The position numbers and the translations under genes are program-made. Source: Winogradskyella sp. (GTDB lineage Bacteria > Bacteroidota > Bacteroidia > Flavobacteriales > Flavobacteriaceae). Taken from it: a DNA stretch of 47,330 nt. Under the pieces are notes generated by a model that had not been told where the DNA came from, made no database searches, and saw only the letters and a list, made by a program, of their open reading frames with translations. Location of the stretch: contig JASBSE010000401.1 of assembly GCA_030149115.1 (NCBI GenBank), forward strand, positions 1 to 47,330. The letters are read 5' to 3'. Within the stretch, counting starts at the first letter, position 1, and every line of letters begins with the position of its first letter. Positions 10,803-19,922 of the stretch are shown here, piece by piece.

Positions 10803-11225
10803 ATGGAATTAGTGCTGCATAGAGCCTATTTTGAAGAGGGCACCAATGGTGCTCTCTTTAATTCTGATAGATTCCTTTGTCATACCATCGAATTGCCCTG
10901 GAACAATAACAAACGAAATATTTCCTGTATTCCTGAAGGCACTTATGAAGTTGAACCACGTTTTTCTAAACGATTTAAGCAGCATTTGATTTTGAAGTCT
11001 GTAAAAGGTAGAAGTTTTATCCTGTTTCATCCTGCGAATGATGCCTTAAAAGAACTTCAAGGGTGTATTGCTCCAGTAACTTATTTGAGTGGTATAGGAA
11101 AGGGCGTTTACTCTAAAAATGCTATGCAAAAACTGTTGTCTTTGGTGTATCAGGCTAAAGACCGAAAAGAAACCATTTTATTAACTATTAAATCACAGAA
11201 TTATGAACATTGCAGAGCGTTATAA
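10803..11225 (+). CDS. DUF5675-like protein
   Basis: 140 aa, MELVLHRAYFEEGTNGALF...CHTIELPWNNNKRNISCIPEGTYEV...FILFHPANDALKELQGCIAP.. resembles the DUF5675 pattern. Confidence 0.75.
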   Translation: MELVLHRAYFEEGTNGALFNSDRFLCHTIELPWNNNKRNISCIPEGTYEVEPRFSKRFKQHLILKSVKGRSFILFHPANDALKELQGCIAPVTYLSGIGKGVYSKNAMQKLLSLVYQAKDRKETILLTIKSQNYEHCRAL

Positions 11226-11445
11226 AAAACCAACTCCAAAATTCTTTAAAACTTTACGAAATATTGGTATCGCTTTAGCTACTGCAGGTGGTGCTATCAT
11301 AGCTGCACCAATAACAATGCCTGCCATTGTGGTAACCATTGCTACTTATATGACCGTTGCCGGAACTGTGGCTACCGCAGTAAGTCAAGCAGTTGTTACT
11401 GATGATGAAAACACAGAAACAGATGAGGTTGACGATGGATTATAA
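11203..11445 (+). CDS. Small membrane protein (holin-like in size and topology)
   Basis: 80 aa with two hydrophobic Ala/Gly-rich segments and an acidic C-terminus; overlaps the preceding gene. Confidence 0.65.
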   Translation: MNIAERYKKPTPKFFKTLRNIGIALATAGGAIIAAPITMPAIVVTIATYMTVAGTVATAVSQAVVTDDENTETDEVDDGL

Positions 11446-11623
11446 TACCAAATCTGCCATTATTGGTGGTACTTTCTTTTCATCAATTGTGAATATTGGT
11501 GTTGAAGATTTGATTACTACTATTATTTTCGCTGTTGTTGGTGCTATCGTAAGTTTCTTCGTTTCTCTACTACTTAAAAAGTTTATCACTTTTCTCGGGG
11601 CAAAGTGTCGTAGGAGGAAGTGA
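11435..11623 (+). CDS. Small membrane protein
   Basis: Likely start MDYNTKSAIIGG at 11435, overlapping the previous stop by 11 nt; hydrophobic segments and a basic C-terminus KCRRRK. Confidence 0.6.
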   Translation: MDYNTKSAIIGGTFFSSIVNIGVEDLITTIIFAVVGAIVSFFVSLLLKKFITFLGAKCRRRK

Positions 11624-11656
11624 TTATTGATGTTAAGCGGTTGGAAAGATAAATAA

Positions 11657-11687
11657 AGGGCATTTTCTAAAAAATGCTCTTTTTTTA
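11657..11687 (+). terminator. Intrinsic terminator of the four-gene cassette
   Basis: AGGGCATTTT-CTAA-AAAATGCTCT followed by a T tract. Confidence 0.8.
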
Positions 11688-11890
11688 TGCGCGGTGTTGA
11701 GGTGGGTAAATGAAAAGAGCAATACCCTGATAAGGGATTGAGCGAATGTAATGCATCCTACCGCAGACACAAGGCAAAACATTAATAATTGCTGTAACCT
11801 ACACCGTTGAAATGGGTGGTGGGGAAAAGATGGAAAAATTGTGTGTTCTAAATTTCAATGCCAGTTCTGAATTGAGCGTGGGGAATGTCG

Positions 11891-11965
11891 GCTATTTTAC
11901 ATAATGGCGTTATAGTACAGAAAGTGAATGAATGCTACTATAACTACCCGTTATGTAAACATAGC
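11891..11965. repeat. Large imperfect palindrome
   Basis: GCTAT-TTTACATAA-tggcg-TTATAGTA ... TACTATAA-ctacccg-TTATGTAAA-c-ATAGC; 22 paired positions. Confidence 0.75.
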
Positions 11966-11970
11966 TTAGG

Positions 11971-12090
11971 GTAGTTTTTGGCGTGAGCGATGGGAACAGC
12001 TCTTTGCTTTTTTGCTGTACCAATTTTGTGAATAATTTTTTTAAGCAAAACAAGCAATGTGCTGTGTGCGGGTTGGCAGCCAAAAACTAC
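11971..12090. repeat. Inverted repeat enclosing structured non-coding sequence
   Basis: Perfect 12-bp arms GTAGTTTTTGGC (11971-11982) and GCCAAAAACTAC (12079-12090). Confidence 0.7.
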
Positions 12091-12288
12091 ATGCGCGTTG
12101 GCGAGCGGAACAAACCAAAAGACAGAGGATTTTTGCTTTTGCAACAAACTGGGTTTTGGTTTGTGGGGAATTACTTCTTTACAGACATAAAGGTTTCATA
12201 TAAAAAAAGTTTTCTATTCTTTTTATCAATATTAACGACTTAAACCTGCCAATTTCTCTAGATCATTAATTTAAGATACTAGACAAAA

Positions 12289-13092
12289 CTATTCTTCTTC
12301 GTCCTTTGAAAATTCTTCACTTAATTTATTAATTGCATTATGCAATTTTTTATATGGATATAAGCGATTTGAAGAAAATCCAATTTTTAAATCATAAAGT
12401 GAAAACATCTTATTTACATACTTGCATGCTAAATCAACATAATGAAAATCAGCATCAGTGCTAAATTTACCAGGTCTTCTAAAGTTCTTATGAAGCGGAT
12501 TACTAGACTCTATCAAGTTATATTTAGCTATATGATTCCACATGTTGTGTGCGTTTACGCTAAATGGTTGGTAAACATAATTATAAAAATCTATGCACCC
12601 AGCTTCTTCTGCCATTTTTCTTACACTAATTTCTGACCACTTTGATAGATTAACTTCTGTTAGAAAGACATACCGTTGGGAATTAATCCAATTTTCCATT
12701 GCTTCAATATATACTTTATTCTCTTCAAGATTTCCAGAAGATTCTAATTCTTTTTTTTGATGTGCAATTTGTAGTTTTTCTTGACCTAGCCCAAAAAAAA
12801 TAAATTTTCGAGACCTTTCAAGTGGATCTTCCAAAATCCAAGCTAGGTTTATATAATTATCCGCTAAACTCCTTAAAATCATAGGGGCCATATGACCATT
12901 CCATGAAGAACTACAACTTAAAAGATGTTCAGTAATTGTTATTTGTCTAGCCAATATACCCCCAACCACTTCATAAATTTCTGGTGTATTAAGATCTTTT
13001 TGCCAAGAATTCCATCTTTCCTTTAATTCAAATTGAATGTCCTCTATATATAAATTAAGTATATGTTGTATCTTTTCATTAATGTTTTTCAT
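12289..13092 (-). CDS. DUF5677-like protein
   Basis: 267 aa helical protein with ITITEHLLSCSSSWNGHMAPMILRSLADNYINLAWIL, resembling DUF5677. Confidence 0.6.
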   Translation of the reverse strand: MKNINEKIQHILNLYIEDIQFELKERWNSWQKDLNTPEIYEVVGGILARQITITEHLLSCSSSWNGHMAPMILRSLADNYINLAWILEDPLERSRKFIFFGLGQEKLQIAHQKKELESSGNLEENKVYIEAMENWINSQRYVFLTEVNLSKWSEISVRKMAEEAGCIDFYNYVYQPFSVNAHNMWNHIAKYNLIESSNPLHKNFRRPGKFSTDADFHYVDLACKYVNKMFSLYDLKIGFSSNRLYPYKKLHNAINKLSEEFSKDEEE

Positions 13093-13836
13093 TTAATCAA
13101 AATAGAAATTATTAATTACGTATGGCTCTATTTCAAAAGCTCTATTCCAAAAGTATTTTTGCCAATCACTATTTTCTATATCCCTCTTTTTGCTTTTTAT
13201 TATTGGGTATATTGATGCTCTAATAGCTGAAGCAACTTTTCTAGATAATTCAGTAGCAGGATATTTTTCTATTTCTGGTAAATGAATTAAAGAACTTTCT
13301 TTAGTTACTCGTAAAATATCCAATAGAAATAAATGATAAATAATGTTCCCTAGTGCCCAAACACTTTCTTTATTCCTTTTTCCATCAATAGACTTAAGAA
13401 TCCTCTTAACCTCGGAAACATCTTCCTGATTGTATTCCGGAATATCAGAAAATAAAAAATTAAGAGGTGATTTAGGAAATACTTTAATCAATGGAAAGAT
13501 ATTAGGTTTTATCCTATCTAATAAATGGTTTGAAGCTTTTAAAACTTGTTCTTTTTCTGATTTAGTTAAAACCTCAAAATCGCTAATAAACGAAAAGCAT
13601 TTTGTGGTTTTTTCTTGTCTAATATCCCTTATTATTTTGAGAAAATTCAATGAAAGTTCAGCCGATTGTGACACACCTAGTTTGTCATTCAAAAATGCTA
13701 ACCAAATTATCTCTGGAACAATGTTGTCCATGAATGATACTTCTATGAATTGAGTTTGCCAATCATCAAAATAATTAAGAAAAGGTGGTTGTAGTTTTTT
13801 TCCAACTTGCTTATGATCTTTTAAAACTTTGTTCAT
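13093..13836 (-). CDS. Hypothetical protein
   Basis: 247-aa ORF directly abutting the next gene (TAA-ATG); no recognised motif. Confidence 0.75.
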   Translation of the reverse strand: MNKVLKDHKQVGKKLQPPFLNYFDDWQTQFIEVSFMDNIVPEIIWLAFLNDKLGVSQSAELSLNFLKIIRDIRQEKTTKCFSFISDFEVLTKSEKEQVLKASNHLLDRIKPNIFPLIKVFPKSPLNFLFSDIPEYNQEDVSEVKRILKSIDGKRNKESVWALGNIIYHLFLLDILRVTKESSLIHLPEIEKYPATELSRKVASAIRASIYPIIKSKKRDIENSDWQKYFWNRAFEIEPYVINNFYFD

Positions 13837-13850
13837 AGTAACCTGCTTAT

Positions 13851-16832
13851 CTATATTTTCGAATCATAACTGATTGGTTGAATCGAAATAATTTTTATGG
13901 ATTCATCAGTATTCTCAACTGTTATTGATTTTTTATCTAAATCTATTTTAGATTTAATGTCTTTACCATCAAGCATTTTTTTAAAATGTTGAAACATCTC
14001 GGGTATGGATTTGTGATAATTACCTGATTGTAATCTAATAAAAGTATAAAGCGTATCATTTACATTGTACCGCCTTAACTCAATAAACCCAGAAATAGCA
14101 TTAGTACTCATATTTGTATTTGTAATGTCCCAAAGGTCTTTATTATCTGATTTTAATACTATTTCGACAATAGTTTCTGCTTCATCTTGGGCAAGGTTAT
14201 TAAAATCTATTACTCTTTGAAGCTTTTGCTTAATAAAGTTAAAACTTAAGAATTCAAATCTAATATATCTACTAAAATCGGTATAGCTTTCTATCTCCAA
14301 AAATCGAACATATTCTTTCAATTCGAATGTAATAGGTTCTGGCAAATTATTATTTATAAACTCCTTGTATTTTTGTTTGGATCCAAATAATTGTGCTGCA
14401 TAATCTGATGTTTTTAGCATTTTGGTGGTCCAAGCATCATTTTGGGTCATTTGGGCACACAATAAAGTGATATCGTTTTGAGACCAGAACTCTATCGTAA
14501 TTGGGTTAATCGTATCAGCAGTATGAAATTTTCGAACATCATGATAGGCATGATAAAAAGAGTAGTCATAAATGCTCCATAAATTGTTTTGCTTATCGTC
14601 TAATAACTTTTTATATAAAGAAAGTGACAGCTCTTTAAGATCATCTTCTGTGGTTCCCCAATCAGAAAAATCAAGTCTAATTCTAGATTCACTTATGAGT
14701 GCTAAAAATTTGATTTTACTTTCAAGTTTAAAATTATCCTTATCGATAAACTCTTGAATTATATATTTCCAGATACTTGGTTTTTCATTATCTGTCCAAA
14801 AATCATTATTTCCTATTTTAAGCTTTAATTGACGCCCAATAAATTCAGATAATATATTCCAAACAGATGTTGAATGAGTAGCATAAGATTCTGCATCATT
14901 AAAAATATATAGCAATATTATTATTGCTTTTAAAGCCTCATCTTTATCTATTGTATTGAAATATGCTAGTCTATTTAAAATGCTATTCGTATGCCCTTCA
15001 TTCAATAACTTATTTAAATTCTCAAAATCATTATCAAAATTAAATATGCTTTTAAATTTGACTTCACTTAAATCTTTTTCTTGTATTTTCTGTTGAAGTA
15101 GTTTTCGAAGATTATTCTCAAACTTTATTGAGGTATGGCTGTCAGCAATATTTTCTTTACCAAAAAGCACAATTAATGTCTTTATTAATAAAATATTTTG
15201 CTGTTTAGTTAAGTTATTAGTTTCGTTAATCTTTGTTTCTTTATCAATGTCTTTTGAGATTTCATACTTGCTAAAATCTATATTAAGCTTTTGATTTAAA
15301 TGAAAAACCCTATATCTTCTCATTGCTTTAAAAGTATCACCTTTATCAGAATCATTTTCGGTTTCTACCAATTCACAAAGATTTGTTTCTGGATTATAAG
15401 GAATTATGGTTGACCAATTATTATTTAAAAATTTTATTGCATAAGGAAACGTCATTTTTAAATAAGTAAAATTTAAAAAATCATTTGTGTCAAGCTCATC
15501 TGGTAAGGACTTAAAATCAAAGACCAATTGATTCACCAAGCGTTTTACACCTCTATAGTTTGAAATATAATCATCAAATAAATTATCTTCTCTATAGATA
15601 CAAGTTTCAACATTTCTAACAAAATCTGCTTCAAAACCTAAATCTGTTTGTTTAAATAAACCTATGAAATCAGTTTTTAGCTGGGATTTTTCAATTTCTG
15701 GCAAATAAACTTCTAATTGAAAAAATTTGTCTACAAATGTATGGTCGGCAATATCATTTTTCACTAATAAAGACTCAAGTACATAATCTTTATCTAATGC
15801 TATTAGAAAAATGAAGTTTTTAAAATTTGCAGTATTTCTAACTAACTTTAAGACTTGTAGAACTTCACTATTTGAAAGTCTATCTAGATCATCTATAAAT
15901 ACTATATATTTCTTATTTAATATATTTAAAGTATCATTAATTTTTTTATAAGTATCATAAGAAGACGAATCAGAAAATATGCTCGAATTAGGTTTAAAGA
16001 ATTCCGAAATACTTTTATTCTTGTACAATTTTAAAAGCTTATCAGAATAACTTAAAAATTGATTTGACAACCTTCCACTATATTTATTTATTTCGGCACT
16101 TAACTGTTTGAAAAACTCTGAAATAATATCAGTTTCACTATGATTTAGATATGGTAAAAACTTTAAATGAATCGTATGCTCATTACTTTTCTCTTCTAAC
16201 TTCTCTTCAATTAGGCTAATCAAACTTGATTTACCATTACCCCAAGGACCAACAATTCCAATTGTAAATGAATTTTTAAAATTTGATCTTTCTAAATATT
16301 CAACAATTTTTTCCGCTCTTTTGTGGTAGTTTAACTTGTCATCGCCTTTTAATAAAACAGGATCATCAGAGATAAACGGATTTGGCTTTCTTTCAAACTC
16401 TTTTTTACTTAATAAATTTATAGCAGTTAGTATAATTGTAAGAACCAACAATACACCTAAAAAGTCAATGTACAATAATTTTGAAGAAAATAATATGAAG
16501 TCCCATCCATCTTTATCAATTCCCCACTTCAATACTACATAAATCAAGCTCGACACAACTAATGAATGAATCAAAAAGATTGAAGGCTGATACTTTTTTA
16601 AAGCTATTTTGTATAAAATATACATTACAGCTATAGTAAATAAAAGAACAAAAATAAATTTAGGAATTTGTAATATTAGCTTTTCATCGATAGTAAAATA
16701 TTTAGAAATTATTCTATTAACTGTAGATGATGCTAAATAGAACATTAAGATTCCTAATACATAAACTGATGAAACCTTAAACATTCTATTTTCAAAAATC
16801 TTATCGAAAAAACTTTCTATTCTCTTTGGCAT
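13851..16832 (-). CDS. KAP-family P-loop NTPase, membrane-anchored
   Basis: N-terminal TM helices, Walker A GIVGPWGNGKSSLISLI, Walker B KYIVFIDDLDRLSNSEVLQVLKLVRN. Confidence 0.88.
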   Translation of the reverse strand: MPKRIESFFDKIFENRMFKVSSVYVLGILMFYLASSTVNRIISKYFTIDEKLILQIPKFIFVLLFTIAVMYILYKIALKKYQPSIFLIHSLVVSSLIYVVLKWGIDKDGWDFILFSSKLLYIDFLGVLLVLTIILTAINLLSKKEFERKPNPFISDDPVLLKGDDKLNYHKRAEKIVEYLERSNFKNSFTIGIVGPWGNGKSSLISLIEEKLEEKSNEHTIHLKFLPYLNHSETDIISEFFKQLSAEINKYSGRLSNQFLSYSDKLLKLYKNKSISEFFKPNSSIFSDSSSYDTYKKINDTLNILNKKYIVFIDDLDRLSNSEVLQVLKLVRNTANFKNFIFLIALDKDYVLESLLVKNDIADHTFVDKFFQLEVYLPEIEKSQLKTDFIGLFKQTDLGFEADFVRNVETCIYREDNLFDDYISNYRGVKRLVNQLVFDFKSLPDELDTNDFLNFTYLKMTFPYAIKFLNNNWSTIIPYNPETNLCELVETENDSDKGDTFKAMRRYRVFHLNQKLNIDFSKYEISKDIDKETKINETNNLTKQQNILLIKTLIVLFGKENIADSHTSIKFENNLRKLLQQKIQEKDLSEVKFKSIFNFDNDFENLNKLLNEGHTNSILNRLAYFNTIDKDEALKAIIILLYIFNDAESYATHSTSVWNILSEFIGRQLKLKIGNNDFWTDNEKPSIWKYIIQEFIDKDNFKLESKIKFLALISESRIRLDFSDWGTTEDDLKELSLSLYKKLLDDKQNNLWSIYDYSFYHAYHDVRKFHTADTINPITIEFWSQNDITLLCAQMTQNDAWTTKMLKTSDYAAQLFGSKQKYKEFINNNLPEPITFELKEYVRFLEIESYTDFSRYIRFEFLSFNFIKQKLQRVIDFNNLAQDEAETIVEIVLKSDNKDLWDITNTNMSTNAISGFIELRRYNVNDTLYTFIRLQSGNYHKSIPEMFQHFKKMLDGKDIKSKIDLDKKSITVENTDESIKIISIQPISYDSKI

Positions 16833-16994
16833 TTTAATTAATTGTTAAATACAAAAAGCCAATGAAATATCATTAGCTCCTGAATTGTAAAATAATTTGA
16901 ACTATATCAGTCCTAAATATACGAATTATGTGTTTGAAGTCTTACGAAAATCCTTGTTGGCTATTCTTTCAAAAAAATGTGTTTTAATAGAAAA

Positions 16995-18035
16995 CTATTT
17001 AAGAGTTTTATGATGTAAATCAATACCTTCTATTTCATAGACTTGAGTAGTGCGACAATCTAATTTATCTGGATTGAAAATGGCTAAATTATAACCAACA
17101 GAGTATAACGAACTTTGGTATTCAACTCCATCAAATCCCAAAGACTTTATAAATTCTGAAATATATTGTGTTGGGATATAATCTAACTGCTTATCTAATT
17201 TTCTGATTGGTAAGGAAATTTCTTTTTGCAGTGTTTGAATGAAAGGAACATAAATTAAGAAGTCTTCTATTGCTTCATATTCTGACCAAGGAATAGGGTC
17301 ATCTTTAGGGTTTCTTAAATTTAAAATTTTCAAATCTTCTTCTAATTGAAATTCGCCAACAGTCACATAGTCAAATAGTGAAGCTCGCGTTTCGTACAAT
17401 GATGTTTTTAACGAATCTGCCACATATAAATAAGAAATACCTTTAGGGTTAGCTCTACCACCAGTTGTTAATTCTTTAGGGGGGTTTCCCATTTTATCAG
17501 GCGAAAAACCATTTTTATCAGAAATACGACATCTATAAAATATTCTTCCTTTTTTAATTTCCTTATAGAAGCTTTCGTGCATAAAAAAGTTAGTAAGCTT
17601 ATTTAAGTCAATTGTGTTTTGAATGTGATACCGGTTTGTATATTTTATTTCTTCTTTAAAGTCTTCCCAAATACCGTGAATTTGGTTTGTTTCGGTAAGT
17701 AAATCAATCTTAATTTCAGAAGATACATTATTGTTAAACAAATCTTCAATATCTTCAATTTCATCTGCAAAAATTGCTTGGAAAAGTTCTTTAGAATTTA
17801 CAACCTTGTTTGTAGTAAGATTAAAGTCTTTTTTTAAAGATTGTGGCAGATCAAGTTCTGAAGCTTCATTAACTGTATAAAGCGATATGATATTTCTAAA
17901 AAATGGTGCAAGTTCCCTAGCTGCATATATGGATACATTGGTCGATTTACAGAAATTGCAATTACCGACTCTATCATCTGCATTTATAATACTAATGAGA
18001 TAGTCACTGGTAAAGCAGTTAACACAACAATTCAT
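16995..18035 (-). CDS. RES-domain protein with N-terminal zinc-ribbon/HEPN-like region
   Basis: CCVNC...CNFC Cys pairs; FYRCRISDKNG, ANPKGISYLYVADSLKTSLYETRA, FDGVEYQSS typical of RES toxins. Confidence 0.82.
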   Translation of the reverse strand: MNCCVNCFTSDYLISIINADDRVGNCNFCKSTNVSIYAARELAPFFRNIISLYTVNEASELDLPQSLKKDFNLTTNKVVNSKELFQAIFADEIEDIEDLFNNNVSSEIKIDLLTETNQIHGIWEDFKEEIKYTNRYHIQNTIDLNKLTNFFMHESFYKEIKKGRIFYRCRISDKNGFSPDKMGNPPKELTTGGRANPKGISYLYVADSLKTSLYETRASLFDYVTVGEFQLEEDLKILNLRNPKDDPIPWSEYEAIEDFLIYVPFIQTLQKEISLPIRKLDKQLDYIPTQYISEFIKSLGFDGVEYQSSLYSVGYNLAIFNPDKLDCRTTQVYEIEGIDLHHKTLK

Positions 18036-18037
18036 AA

Positions 18038-18973
18038 CTATATATTAGTAATTACCAGTTCGATGTGGTTCATTACAGATAGTTTTTTAAGAGTTCCTAG
18101 ACCAGGAAAATGACCTCTTTGTTGCAAGTCCCTAAAAATTTCTACCGCTCGGGTATGAATGTTTTGTTGATTACACCAGGCTACTAATTTATCTAAAGCT
18201 TCAATAAACTTACCACCGATATCTGAAGTGTCACCATTTGAATCTGAAACAAAATGCTTTACCTTAATTTTACCTGTACCGTCAATATAAGATAGATGAA
18301 TTGCCACAGCTCTTGGTAAAAATCCAGAATCAGAATAATTATCGCCTATTGTGATAAAGTCACCAAATCCTACAAAACCGTCTTCTTGATAGTATCTGTA
18401 TTCTTCAGAAAAACTACTTTCTTGGTCTAAATAATCAGCATTTTTAGATAACTCCTTAAAATAATCATCAAGAGACACCCTTGTATTTTGTTCAAATTCT
18501 CGGTAATATCTTCTACTTGTTTTAGAGAAGTAAATTAAATTATAAACAACATTTAGGCTTGAACTTAACAACTCAATGTTTTCTGTTGTTGTTTCAGCAT
18601 TATGAATCAGAGTTACGCCATTATAATCTAGGTTTAAACCCTCAATAAATGGAATTAAAGTATCTAATTGTCTTGATGAAAAAGCATCGATAATTACAGC
18701 TAATTGATAATTTTTGTAATGATTTAGATTTTCAGTAAGAACATCAATTATTACTTGACGGTTGTTTTTTAAATCTCCAACTCTAGGGTTAATAACAACA
18801 TTAAAGTTGACATTTTTAGAAGCCAGTTCCTTTAAAGAAGATTTTAATGTGGAAGAACTCTTCACAGGTTCTATTACTGGTGAAGTCTTTAAAATATCGT
18901 TTGGAAATAAGCCACATAAATCTCTTAATGCGATTAACTCAAATTGTTTACCTCTGACATATGGGAAATACAT
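18038..18973 (-). CDS. sce7725-like (Beta-protein-like) family protein
   Basis: MYFPYVRGKQFELIALRDLCGLF start and position between an sce7726-like gene and a RES gene. Confidence 0.65.
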   Translation of the reverse strand: MYFPYVRGKQFELIALRDLCGLFPNDILKTSPVIEPVKSSSTLKSSLKELASKNVNFNVVINPRVGDLKNNRQVIIDVLTENLNHYKNYQLAVIIDAFSSRQLDTLIPFIEGLNLDYNGVTLIHNAETTTENIELLSSSLNVVYNLIYFSKTSRRYYREFEQNTRVSLDDYFKELSKNADYLDQESSFSEEYRYYQEDGFVGFGDFITIGDNYSDSGFLPRAVAIHLSYIDGTGKIKVKHFVSDSNGDTSDIGGKFIEALDKLVAWCNQQNIHTRAVEIFRDLQQRGHFPGLGTLKKLSVMNHIELVITNI

Positions 18974-19839
18974 ACTTTGCTTTTTTGTGATAAGAAATAT
19001 TCTAATTGTTGGTATTCAATATCTGAAAAATCCAAAGAATAACAAATATGCTTAAGCGATTCTGGGATTTGTCTTTCTTTAAAAACTTCCGGATTAGAAA
19101 TGTTCCTATATTTTAATTTTTGTACAACTAATTTTTGAAATTCTAAAATATCTATTTTTTTTGACATCTTAAGACATTCTCTAAAAATTTGGGTATTAGG
19201 AACATCAGGCACAAATTTAAAATAAGATCTCATCAAACTAATGTATTCATCTTTTCGTAATGTCTTGAAAAGAGCATCGTGCTTGAAAGTAAAGGTGTTT
19301 TTTTTAGCTTCTTTTACAGTTTTTAGTGCATTTCGTTGAGTTAACTCAATTATACCAATATTAGAATTATAATATTTCATTAATAGGTTTGGTATATGCT
19401 TTGAGCTTGTAACTATATAGATTTTATCTGCAAATTTTTCGTAATCAGATAACTGTTTATCTAACTTTTCCAGACCATCTAATTCTGTTTTGATTTCATA
19501 TATGCGAGCTTCACCGTTTAAAAGAACAAAGTCAGCAATTGAATTACCTATTTTAAATTCATTTAATGCTATAGTGCTTTTCAAACTATATTTTCTCAAT
19601 AAAAGCTTATTGATAAGAATGTTCTTATAAACATACTCATTTTTATAATTGCGAACTAAGGATTTGTAAATTTGATTTAGAACCTGAAGATTAGTAGTAC
19701 TCTCTTTGACTTTTGTATATCTATCGACACGATAAAATGTATCAAAATAATCTTCGTCTCTCACTATTTTTTTAAAATTAGCGGTAGAAAAAATTTGAGC
19801 TAAACTCCTAATTTGATTTAAATCTTTTGTTATCTCCAT
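18934..19839 (-). CDS. sce7726-like family protein with PD-(D/E)XK-like motif
   Basis: IADFVLLNGEARIYEIKTELDGLEKL (D...ExK); overlaps the next gene by 40 nt. Confidence 0.7.
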   Translation of the reverse strand: MEITKDLNQIRSLAQIFSTANFKKIVRDEDYFDTFYRVDRYTKVKESTTNLQVLNQIYKSLVRNYKNEYVYKNILINKLLLRKYSLKSTIALNEFKIGNSIADFVLLNGEARIYEIKTELDGLEKLDKQLSDYEKFADKIYIVTSSKHIPNLLMKYYNSNIGIIELTQRNALKTVKEAKKNTFTFKHDALFKTLRKDEYISLMRSYFKFVPDVPNTQIFRECLKMSKKIDILEFQKLVVQKLKYRNISNPEVFKERQIPESLKHICYSLDFSDIEYQQLEYFLSQKSKVCISHMSEVNNLS

Positions 19840-19922
19840 ATATTTTACAAATCTACAAAATTCATATAGAAGTCGTAATTCTAACGACTTTTAGGTTTTT
19901 TTATTGGGTATGCGACTTTGTA

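Noticed and set aside
9840-12180. Diversity-generating retroelement or retron
   Set aside because: The variable-looking C-terminal half of the 261-aa protein and adjacent structured RNA-like DNA prompted this, but no reverse transcriptase or template/variable repeat pair is visible.
11944-12243. ORFs 11944-12147 (-) and 11983-12243 (+)
   Set aside because: Lie in the inverted-repeat block; both strands open, no motifs or ribosome-binding context; better explained as structured non-coding DNA.
12289-16832. Qat-type defence system
   Set aside because: A KAP NTPase is present, but no QueC-like or TatD-like partner genes are next to it.
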